From Bradyrhizobium sp. (GTDB lineage Bacteria; Pseudomonadota; Alphaproteobacteria; Rhizobiales; Xanthobacteraceae): DNA of 6,659 bases. Below the pieces are notes generated by a model. It was not told the DNA's origin. It searched no databases and saw only the letters and a program-made list of their open reading frames with translations. Below are positions 1 to 5,525 of the stretch, piece by piece (the stretch's first letter is position 1; every line of letters starts with the position of its first letter). Position numbers and translations under genes: made by a program. The stretch is taken from NCBI GenBank assembly GCA_028290165.1, contig JAQGKJ010000589.1, positions 1-6,659 on the forward strand, given 5' to 3'.

Positions 1-35
1 GCGCCGCTCCACCCGGCGAGGCCAATCACTTTCAT
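1..35 (-). CDS. mobB: MobB, molybdopterin-guanine dinucleotide biosynthesis adaptor (5' end only)
   Basis: Only the first 11 codons and two bases lie in the window. The ATG is at 35-33 and reads MKVIGLAGWSG leftward before running off the edge. A hydrophobic strand followed by G-x-x-G-x-S-G is how MobB proteins begin their P-loop (usually continuing AGKT). A good ribosome binding site, GGAGA, sits 5 bases upstream of the ATG, which supports a real start. MobB is a small GTP-binding protein that assists MobA in attaching GMP to molybdopterin. The gene is divergent from fdhD and mobA, and that Moco context raises confidence. Other P-loop GTPases could begin similarly, and the decisive rest of the motif is outside the window. 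Confidence 0.72.
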   Translation of the reverse strand, partial: MKVIGLAGWSG

Positions 36-40
36 CGTAT

Positions 41-45
41 TCTCC
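41..45 (-). promoter_or_regulatory. Ribosome binding site of mobB
   Basis: GGAGA on the minus strand (TCTCC on the plus strand), separated by 5 bases from the ATG at 35-33. It is the main evidence that the 35-base stub at the left edge is a gene start and not a chance ATG. Confidence 0.65.
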
Positions 46-98
46 GGGCCGCCGGCGGAACCGGGGCTATGTTTTGCCTATCGGTGCTTTATATCGGC

Positions 99-126
99 TC
101 ACAGGGAATGTCATGCTAGCCTGTGA
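99..126. repeat. Inverted repeat TCACAGG-N14-CCTGTGA upstream of fdhD
   Basis: The arms at 99-105 and 120-126 are perfect 7-bp complements separated by 14 bases. Their centres are 21 bp apart, close to two helical turns, as expected for a dimeric regulator binding one face of DNA. The repeat ends three bases before the fdhD ATG and overlaps the spacer of the candidate mobB promoter. In RNA it could instead form a hairpin with a 14-base loop covering the fdhD initiation region. I cannot assign it to a known regulator; it does not resemble the TATATA-containing ModE box. Confidence 0.4.
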
Positions 127-129
127 CCC

Positions 130-1020
130 ATGATGAAGATTGACAAGGCCCCGGTCCCACTGATCGTCCCCAATCCGCAGGATCCGCGGCTGACCGAACG
201 CGTCGCCGGAACCGATCAGACCGGGGTCACCGTCGAGATCAATGTCCCGGTGGAGCGGCCGCTGACGCTATATCTCAACGCGCAGGAGATCGTCACCATG
301 ATGACGATCGGCGACTATCCGGAATATCTGGCGCTCGGCTATCTGCTCAACCAGAATATGCTGAAATACGACGACGTCGTCACCGAGGTCGAATATGACG
401 ACGATCTGCAGGTGGTGGTGGTGCGAACCGAGCACCACACCAATTTTGAAGCGAAACTGAAGAAGCGCACGCAGACTTCGGGCTGCGCGCAGGGCACGGC
501 GTTCGGCGATCTCCTGGAAGCCGTCGAAAGCGTCGCGCTGCCCAAGGCGGAGCTGCGCACTTCCTGGCTCTACCAGATGACACACGCGATCAACACCATG
601 CCCTCGCTCTATCTCGAGGCCGGCGCCATCCATGGCTGCGTGCTGTGCAAGGAGGGCACGCCCGTCTGCTACACCGAGGACGTCGGCCGCCACAACGCCG
701 TCGACAAGATCGCGGGCTGGATGTTCCGCCATAACGTCGATGCCGCCGACAAGATTCTCTACACCACGGGTCGGCTGACCTCGGAGATGGTGATCAAGAC
801 GGTGCGGATGGGGATTCCGATCCTGGTTTCGCGCTCGGGTTTTACGGCATGGGGCGTCGATCTGGCGCGGCAGGTCGGGCTGACGCTGGTCGGACGCACC
901 CGGGGCAAACGTTTCATCGCGCTGTCGGGCCAGGAGCGTATCGTCTACGACCAGAACCTCGCGTTTGTCGAAGAGGAATCCGCGCGTCACAAGCGCAAGG
1001 GTGCCGATCGTGATGACTAA
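130..1020 (+). CDS. fdhD: FdhD, sulfurtransferase for formate dehydrogenase cofactor
   Basis: This 296-residue protein belongs to the FdhD family, which passes sulfur from a cysteine desulfurase (IscS) to the bis-MGD cofactor of formate dehydrogenase in the cytoplasm. Diagnostic segments are [13 protein letters not shown] (61-73), TSGCAQGT (116-123), [12 protein letters not shown] (183-194) and GRLTSEMV (214-221), all in family order; length is also normal. Unusually, the cysteine site reads C-A-Q-G at 119-122, so the second cysteine of the usual CxxC loop is absent. Another close pair, HGCVLC (C170, C173), and C180 lie just before the EDVGRHN motif. Two adjacent ATGs (130, 133) could start the protein. 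No strong ribosome binding site is visible, so the start is less certain than the identity. mobA overlaps its last codons, implying one transcript and translational coupling. Formate dehydrogenase itself is not in the window. Confidence 0.95.
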   Translation: MMKIDKAPVPLIVPNPQDPRLTERVAGTDQTGVTVEINVPVERPLTLYLNAQEIVTMMTIGDYPEYLALGYLLNQNMLKYDDVVTEVEYDDDLQVVVVRTEHHTNFEAKLKKRTQTSGCAQGTAFGDLLEAVESVALPKAELRTSWLYQMTHAINTMPSLYLEAGAIHGCVLCKEGTPVCYTEDVGRHNAVDKIAGWMFRHNVDAADKILYTTGRLTSEMVIKTVRMGIPILVSRSGFTAWGVDLARQVGLTLVGRTRGKRFIALSGQERIVYDQNLAFVEEESARHKRKGADRDD

Positions 1021-1660
1021 CACGCCGGCGACATCAAGCGATGCGCCGGCGACACCAGCCGTGCTGCTCGCTGGCGGCCTGGCGCGGCGGATGGGCGGCG
1101 GCGACAAGCCGATGCGCCAGATCGGCGGCCGCACCATTCTGGCGCGCGTCATCGCACGCCTAAAGCCGCAATGCGATGGGCTCATTCTCAACGCCAACGG
1201 CGATCCGGCGCGGTTTGCGAGTTTTGCCTTGCCCGTTATCCCCGATACCGTCGCCGATTTTCCGGGACCGCTCGCGGGCATTTTGGCTGCCCTCGACTGG
1301 GCCGCGGCCAACCGGCCCGGGATTTCATGGGTGCTGAGCGCCGCCGCCGACTGTCCGTTCCTGCCGCGCGATCTCGTCGCGCGGCTGCAGCAGGCGCGCA
1401 CCGAGCAGAACGCCCAGCTTGCGGTCGCCGCCTCCGGCGGGCAGTCGCATCCGGTGATCGGACTATGGAGCGTCGGCTTGCGCGAAGAACTTCGCCATGC
1501 GCTGATCGTGGAAGACATCCGCAAGATCGACCGCTGGACCGCGCGCTATCAGCTGGCCACCGTGGAGTGGCCGACAAAACCGCTCGATCCGTTCTTCAAC
1601 GCCAACACCATGGATGACATCGCGGAGGCGGACCGGCTGGCGGCGCTGGATGGGGGTTGA
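1013..1660 (+). CDS. mobA: MobA, molybdenum cofactor guanylyltransferase
   Basis: MobA transfers GMP from GTP to Mo-molybdopterin, giving the MGD cofactor used by formate dehydrogenase and other DMSO-reductase-family enzymes. From the ATG at 1013 it has 215 residues, slightly above the roughly 200 typical of the family. The nucleotidyltransferase signature [15 protein letters not shown] spans 19-33, with K32 as the expected GTP-binding lysine. LILNANGD (58-64 region), DFPGPLAGI (82-90), AADCPFLP (111-118, with D113 the likely metal-binding aspartate), HPVIGLW (146-152) and FFNANTMDD (194-202) follow in the normal order. The start overlaps the fdhD stop by eight bases. AAGGG at 997-1001 can serve either this ATG or the in-frame GTG at 1010; upstream GTG (1001) and TTG (965) starts are possible but add only unconserved residues. 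The first 16 residues are a Thr/Pro/Ala-rich extension containing a short DNA repeat. Confidence 0.95.
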   Translation: MTNTPATSSDAPATPAVLLAGGLARRMGGGDKPMRQIGGRTILARVIARLKPQCDGLILNANGDPARFASFALPVIPDTVADFPGPLAGILAALDWAAANRPGISWVLSAAADCPFLPRDLVARLQQARTEQNAQLAVAASGGQSHPVIGLWSVGLREELRHALIVEDIRKIDRWTARYQLATVEWPTKPLDPFFNANTMDDIAEADRLAALDGG

Positions 1661-1684
1661 GTAACCGTAACAGGGAGTTCGATC

Positions 1685-2422
1685 ATGACCATCAAACCAG
1701 ATTTGAACGGCCGCATCGCGCTGGTGACAGGAGCGTCTCGCGGCATCGGAGCAGCGATTGCCGCTACGCTCGCCGAAGCCGGCGCTGCTGTCGCTGTGAA
1801 TTACCGGGAACGTGCCCCTGAGGCCAATGCGGTCGTGGCGAAGATAAAGGACATGGGCGGCCGCGCGATCGCGACCGCCGCCGACGTGTCCCAGGCTGCT
1901 TCCGTCGCAAAAATGCACGATCAGGTCGCATCGACGCTGGGTCCAATCGACATTCTCGTCAACAATGCCGGAATCGCAATCGTCCGTGGCATCGATGACC
2001 TGACCGAAAGCGATTTCGACGTGACGATTGCGGTCAACCTGAAATCAGCCTTTCTCTGCACGCAAGCCGTCGTGCCGGCGATGCGTACGAAGAAGTGGGG
2101 CCGTATCGTCAATATCTCGTCCGGTGCCGCGCGCGGCGGCGGCGCGATCGGTGTTCACTACAACGCCTCGAAGGCCGGCATGGAGGGGCTCACGCGTGGC
2201 TACGCCGCGCGGCTGGTCAAGGAAGGCATCACGGTCAATGCGGTGGCGCCCACGCTGATCGAAACCGACATGATGCGCGGGCGGTCCGATCTGGCGCGCA
2301 ATATCCCGCTTGGCCGCCTGGGGCATCCCGAGGAAGTGGCGCAGGCGGTGCTGATGGTTCTTGGAAACCCCTACATGACGGGCCAAACGATCGCGTTGAA
2401 TGGCGGCATGGCGTTCATTTGA
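1685..2422 (+). CDS. Short-chain dehydrogenase/reductase, FabG-like
   Basis: This 245-residue classical SDR oxidoreductase has a Rossmann fold. Visible motifs are the cofactor-binding TGASRGIG (15-22), D-V at 67-68 (adenine pocket), NNAG (93-96), N118 and the catalytic triad S146, Y159 and K163 within NISSGAA and YNASK. The ending after MTGQTIALNGG (231-241) is normal. Arginines following the second strand (NYRER, 39-43) suggest NADPH rather than NADH. The overall pattern resembles 3-oxoacyl-ACP reductase (FabG) and related sugar or alcohol dehydrogenases; the substrate cannot be read from the sequence. AGGGAG (1672-1677), 7 bases before the ATG, fixes the start. It begins 24 bp after mobA on the same strand, so it may share the fdhD-mobA transcript, but no Moco role is known for this family. 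It is probably not the main fatty-acid FabG, which normally lies with other fab genes. Confidence 0.9.
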   Translation: MTIKPDLNGRIALVTGASRGIGAAIAATLAEAGAAVAVNYRERAPEANAVVAKIKDMGGRAIATAADVSQAASVAKMHDQVASTLGPIDILVNNAGIAIVRGIDDLTESDFDVTIAVNLKSAFLCTQAVVPAMRTKKWGRIVNISSGAARGGGAIGVHYNASKAGMEGLTRGYAARLVKEGITVNAVAPTLIETDMMRGRSDLARNIPLGRLGHPEEVAQAVLMVLGNPYMTGQTIALNGGMAFI

Positions 2423-2432
2423 CAAGGGCTAG

Positions 2433-3869
2433 CTACGCCGGCCTAAATCCCGCCTGCGTCAGCGCCGCGCGGCTTTCCTCCGATGCCAGCGCTCGCAAAA
2501 ACGCCTGCACTGCCGGGCGTTGCTTGCGCGCCGTCACCAGCGCAAAGTCATAATGCTCTTCGGCAAACGGAATGAAGCCCAGGCCCGCGGCATGCGCGAC
2601 CGGCGCAATCGTCATGCCCCAATCGGCGCGATGCTGCGCGACCGCGGCGGCAACCGCATTGTGCGACTTCGGCTGATTCCAGTAACCGTCGGGACGAGCC
2701 TCGCCGAGCAGCCGGTCGATCAGGATGCGGGTGCCCGCGCCCTGGTTGCGGTTGACCATGATGCAGGCGGCATCGGCGAGCGCCGCGCGCACCGCCTCCT
2801 GCGCGGTCAAACCTTCAAAGCGCGCATCGCCGGCACGAAACACGATGCCCTGCATCCGCCGCCAGCCCGGAATCAATTCGAGTCCGTCGGCAAGGAACGG
2901 CGTGTTGTAGCTCTCCGACTTCTCGTCAAACAAATGGATCGGCGCGAAATCGCATTCGCCGCGCTTGGCCGCCGCGAGGCCCCCGAGGCTGCCGACCGCG
3001 ATCGAACGCACGGAAAGTCCCGCGTGAGAAAGCAGCGCGGTCACGAGATCTAGCCCCGTGCAGTGGCTGCCGACGATCACGAGATCGGGCACCCGCACAT
3101 GCGGAGTGAACAGCGTCACTTCAGCCTCTGTGCCGGCGGGCATCTGATCGGCCAGCGCATCGATGCGCAGGAATCCGTCGGCCTGCGCGAACGAGGTGAT
3201 CGCGCCGGAGCCTTTGCCGGAGGGATAGGCGATCAGGCCGGCGTCGCCTTCGACCAGCGAGACCATCACAAATTCGGTGCGGCCGAGTTCGGACGCGATC
3301 CGCACCGGGACCTTTGCCATAACGCTAGCGTCGGAGCGCGGCGGCAGGCCCGCCATCCGCCGCAGCACCGGCACGATCATGTCGTGGAAGGTGAACATGG
3401 CCGACGTCGGAAAGCCCGGCAGGATCACCACCGGCTTGCCGTCACAGACCGCAAGACACAGCGGCTTGCCGGGTTTTAAGGCAACGCCATGCGCGACGAT
3501 GCCGGGTTTTCCAAGCCGCGCGATGATGCGGTGGGATAGATCGCCCGCGCCCTTCGAGGTGCCGCCGGACAACACCAGCATGTCGCAGGTCTCAAGCGCG
3601 TTGCGCATCGTGGCTTCGAGCTTTTCCTCGTCGTCGGCAACAGCGCCGAGAAACACCGCCTCGCCGCCGTTCTCGTTGACTGCTGCCGCGACGATCGCGC
3701 CGTTGGTATCGTAAATCTCGGCCGACCGCAGCGGCGCTCCCGGCTGCACCAGTTCGTCGCCGGTCGAGATCACGGCCACGCGCGGCCGTCGCGTGACGGA
3801 AACCTCCGAGATGCCGCAGGCCGCACACATGCCGATCTCGCGCGAGCCGATCATGGTGCCGGCGCGCAA
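2433..3869 (-). CDS. C-terminal part of the MoeA fusion: catalytic core plus binding-protein-like domain
   Basis: After the TGA the same frame stays open for 16 codons to a TTG at 3869 and then 478 residues to a TAG at 2435-2433. This part carries MoeA's molybdopterin-binding core (VISTGDEL at 33-40, SGGTSKGAGDL at 101-111, LPGFPTSA at 150-157 in fragment numbering) and the whole C-terminal binding-protein-like domain (about 261-478). GAGG at 3878-3875 sits 5 bases before the TTG, so a restart is conceivable; the first ATG is at 3854. Whether any protein is made from here is unknown. Its stop lies 10 bp from the stop of the convergent SDR gene. Confidence 0.6.
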   Translation of the reverse strand: MRAGTMIGSREIGMCAACGISEVSVTRRPRVAVISTGDELVQPGAPLRSAEIYDTNGAIVAAAVNENGGEAVFLGAVADDEEKLEATMRNALETCDMLVLSGGTSKGAGDLSHRIIARLGKPGIVAHGVALKPGKPLCLAVCDGKPVVILPGFPTSAMFTFHDMIVPVLRRMAGLPPRSDASVMAKVPVRIASELGRTEFVMVSLVEGDAGLIAYPSGKGSGAITSFAQADGFLRIDALADQMPAGTEAEVTLFTPHVRVPDLVIVGSHCTGLDLVTALLSHAGLSVRSIAVGSLGGLAAAKRGECDFAPIHLFDEKSESYNTPFLADGLELIPGWRRMQGIVFRAGDARFEGLTAQEAVRAALADAACIMVNRNQGAGTRILIDRLLGEARPDGYWNQPKSHNAVAAAVAQHRADWGMTIAPVAHAAGLGFIPFAEEHYDFALVTARKQRPAVQAFLRALASEESRAALTQAGFRPA

Positions 3870-3917
3870 CAGCGCCTCGCCGCGCGCGATGTCGGAGCCG
3901 GCATAGGAGATGAACTG

Positions 3918-3920
3918 TCA
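3918..3920 (-). other. In-frame TGA stop within the moeA fusion
   Basis: On the minus strand the codons run GCC TCG CCG TGA CAG TTC ATC TCC. Both sides are MoeA sequence in the same frame and there is no insertion or deletion. From memory, relatives have a glycine here (SPGQF), so a GGA-to-TGA transversion would explain it; this needs an alignment. The base after the stop is C, and UGA-C is known as the weakest termination context in E. coli, so some readthrough is possible. Confidence 0.85.
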
Positions 3921-4394
3921 CGGCGAGGCGGCGCGGCGGATCTCGATCGCGCGATGGCCGACGGGTTGGCTGTGCTCGACCATCACGACGGCATCGGCGC
4001 CGCGCGGCAGCGGCCCGCCGGTCGCAATCGGGGTCGCGGTGCCCGACAGCACCGGCCGCGTCGGCGCGGTGCCGCAGGCGATCGCCTCGTCGTTCAGCAT
4101 GACGCGCGCCGGCGTTGCCTCGCTGGCGGATGCGAGATCGGCGGAACGCACCGCAAAACCGTCGACATTGGAACGATCGAAAGGCGGCACGTCGATCGGC
4201 GCCACGATATCCTGCGCCAGCACGGAGCCGAGCGCCTCGGAAAGTCGCCGCTGATCGCTCGGGACGGGACGCGGAAACAGCGCCGCTTCGAAACGCGCAA
4301 GCGCATCCTCGCGCGACAGGATGGTCAGGAACTGGTCCTGATCGACATTGTCGCGGTTTTTTGGCAGCTGCGCATTGGTCATGTCGGAACCCAT
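3918..4394 (-). CDS. N-terminal fragment of the MoeA fusion, ending at the TGA
   Basis: If the TGA terminates, this 158-residue product is all that the normal start yields. It contains the N-terminal MoeA segment with PPFDRSNVDGFA (70-81) and TGGPLPRGADAVVMVEH (125-141), and stops right after IEIRRAASP. It lacks the molybdopterin-binding core (STGDEL and SGGTSKGAGD regions) and would not be an active MoeA alone. GGGA at about 4403-4400 gives a modest ribosome binding site for the ATG at 4394. Confidence 0.6.
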   Translation of the reverse strand: MGSDMTNAQLPKNRDNVDQDQFLTILSREDALARFEAALFPRPVPSDQRRLSEALGSVLAQDIVAPIDVPPFDRSNVDGFAVRSADLASASEATPARVMLNDEAIACGTAPTRPVLSGTATPIATGGPLPRGADAVVMVEHSQPVGHRAIEIRRAASP

Positions 4395-4395
4395 A

Positions 4396-5511
4396 TTAAT
4401 CCCGCAGAATATAGGCGTCGACCGGCGTACCCGCAGCAAAACCTTCACTGCCGCCGGGCACCACCAGCCATGCATCGGCGCGGGCGATTCTCTCGATCGA
4501 CAGCTCGCCCACCGCGAGCGGCATCCAGCACGCTTCGATTTTTTCCAGCAAGACGACCTCCGCGATGCCGACGCTTGAGGCGATCTTGCGCGCCAGCGGC
4601 AGCGTCACCGCCGGTCGCGGCCGAACCCCGGACAACCGGTCCAGCACGGGAAGCGCAAGCGTCCACCACGCCGTGATCGCAGAATCGGGTGCGCCCGGCA
4701 ACGCGATGACGGGAATTTTTCCGATCCAGCCGACCGCCGAGGTTCGGCCGGGCTGCAGCGCGATACCATGGGCGACAACCGCGCCGCGCTGCGCCAGCGC
4801 CGTGACCGCCGCATCGGTGCGGCCGACGCCACTGCCGCCGACCGTGAGAAGCATATCGCACGCGCCTGTGTCGAGCGCGGCTGCGATGGATGCCTGATCG
4901 CGGGCCGCGGCCTCGGTGAAGGTGACGTCGGCCCCGGCGTCGCGCGCGCTTTCCGAAATCAGCTGCGCCGTCGCCGCATCGCCCGAGGCTGCGGGAATAT
5001 TGACGAGATGCAGGCGGGGACGGCGCACATTCAGCCTTTCCAGCCCGGCTGCGCGCGCGATCAGGAGATCGAGCGGGCGGACCCGCTGTCCGGAAGTCAT
5101 GACATGACTTCCCTCGGCAACGTCGCCGCCGATCCGGCGAACGCCCTGCCCTGGTATCGCTTCCGCCAGCACCTGAACCAGCGGGCCGGTTCGATCGACC
5201 GAATCCGAATCGACCACGCATTCGCAAGCCTCCGGCATGGCATCGCCGGCTTCGACCCAGACCGGCGATTTGGCCAGCGGCAGCGGCGAATAGGACGACG
5301 CGCCGACGAGATCGCGGGCGCGCAACGCCCAGCCATCGCTGGCTGCGATGTCTCGCGCGGGCAGCGCTCCGAGCGGCGGCATATCGGCAGCAACGCAGCA
5401 CAGCGCGTCCTTAAGCGGAAGCTCGACCGGTGCGACCGGCTCAAGTCGCTCCAGCAACGCCACCAGCGCCACATCGAGCGGGGTGAGCGAAGCCGGCAGG
5501 CGTTGTGACAT
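4396..5511 (-). CDS. Divergent MoeA-like molybdopterin-binding protein
   Basis: This 371-residue protein has the MoeA layout in degenerate form. DIAASDGWAL (54-63) matches the D-x-S-A-M-D-G-Y-A segment, GQGVRRIGGDVAEG (121-134) the G-x-x-V-R-x-x-G-E-D loop, VGGSGVGRTD (224-233) the SGG-VS-VG-x-x-D loop with D233 kept, and LPGAPDSA (271-278) the LPGNPVSA loop. The STGDEL motif after the central strand is replaced by NIPAASGD (171-178), and the ADAVV segment by ECVVDSD. It may bind molybdopterin or the metal without full MoeA activity, or insert a different oxyanion. The ATG at 5511 is chosen because GGGAGG (5525-5520) lies 8 bases before it; an open extension to 5889 would overlap tupA. It starts 14 bp after tupA ends and stops one base before the MoeA fusion begins, so it sits inside the importer operon. 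Confidence 0.85.
   Translation of the reverse strand: MSQRLPASLTPLDVALVALLERLEPVAPVELPLKDALCCVAADMPPLGALPARDIAASDGWALRARDLVGASSYSPLPLAKSPVWVEAGDAMPEACECVVDSDSVDRTGPLVQVLAEAIPGQGVRRIGGDVAEGSHVMTSGQRVRPLDLLIARAAGLERLNVRRPRLHLVNIPAASGDAATAQLISESARDAGADVTFTEAAARDQASIAAALDTGACDMLLTVGGSGVGRTDAAVTALAQRGAVVAHGIALQPGRTSAVGWIGKIPVIALPGAPDSAITAWWTLALPVLDRLSGVRPRPAVTLPLARKIASSVGIAEVVLLEKIEACWMPLAVGELSIERIARADAWLVVPGGSEGFAAGTPVDAYILRD
5092..5112. repeat. 21-bp near-perfect palindrome inside the moeA-like gene
   Basis: The plus strand reads GGAAGTCATG, one A, then CATGACTTCC: two perfectly complementary 10-bp arms around a single base. It lies within the codons for GSHVMTSG (about residues 134-141) of the MoeA-like protein. 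It could be an operator-like site, an RNA hairpin, or chance. The coding sequence there is in frame and matches the family layout, so it is not an insertion. Confidence 0.5.
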
Positions 5512-5525
5512 GTGGAAGGCCTCCC

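Larger units (their letters stand above)
36..129. promoter_or_regulatory. Divergent mobB / fdhD control region
   Basis: These 94 bases separate two divergent Moco genes and should hold both promoters. For mobB, a weak sigma-70-like pair can be read on the minus strand: ATGACA (plus-strand 109-114) and TATAAA (plus-strand 88-93), with a short 15-bp spacer. No convincing pair is visible for fdhD. The hexamer TATCGG occurs twice in direct orientation (79-84 and 92-97), and a 10-bp palindrome, CCGCCGGCGG, lies at 49-58. An inverted repeat at 99-126 is listed separately. No clear Shine-Dalgarno sequence sits at normal distance before fdhD; the nearest purine run (103-108) is over 20 bases from its ATG. 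The promoter assignment is tentative. Confidence 0.45.
2433..4394 (-). pseudogene. moeA: MoeA fused to a binding-protein-like domain, interrupted by an in-frame TGA
   Basis: Read through its internal stop, this frame encodes 653 residues. Residues 1 to about 430 are MoeA, which inserts molybdate or tungstate into adenylylated molybdopterin. Motifs are PPFDRSNVDGFA (70-81), TGGPLPRGADAVVMVEH (125-141), STGDEL (210-215), SGGTSKGAGD (276-285), KPGKP (307-311) and LPGFPTSA (325-332), with the usual acidic residues present. Residues about 436-653 form a substrate-binding-protein-like domain (LysR/PBP-like, I believe Pfam PF12727), with SHCTGLD, VNRNQGAGTR and KSHNAVAAAVA segments. No signal peptide is present, so this domain is cytoplasmic. 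Codon 159 is TGA (3920-3918), between SP and QFISYAGSD, with no frame change. It is a disrupted gene unless the stop is read through, translation restarts, or the base is a sequencing error. The ATG at 4394 lies one base after the upstream moeA-like stop; the ATG at 4382 (MTNAQ) is an alternative. Confidence 0.85.

Noticed and set aside
36..129. A molybdenum cofactor riboswitch upstream of fdhD
   Set aside because: The gap is only 94 bases and is shared with a divergent gene. It lacks the multi-helix structure of that riboswitch.
268..1524. A 418-codon open frame on the minus strand antisense to fdhD and mobA
   Set aside because: It crosses two genes with full family motifs, and its protein is His/Arg/Asp-rich low-complexity sequence with no recognisable domain. 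It is a by-product of high G+C codon use.
3918..3920. Selenocysteine at the in-frame TGA
   Set aside because: MoeA proteins are not known selenoproteins, the position appears to be glycine in relatives, and although G+C-rich bases downstream can pair, I see no clear SECIS hairpin at the required distance.
4395..4475. Upstream start at 4475 for the MoeA fusion
   Set aside because: The extra residues overlap the end of the upstream moeA-like gene in a different frame and are not MoeA-like. The ATG at 4394 or 4382 is more natural.
4768..5508. A 246-codon plus-strand open frame over the MoeA-like gene, and similar ones at 2520-3053 and 3063-3479
   Set aside because: All are antisense to well-supported genes, show Arg/His/Gln-rich composition and no motif, and lack ribosome binding sites.
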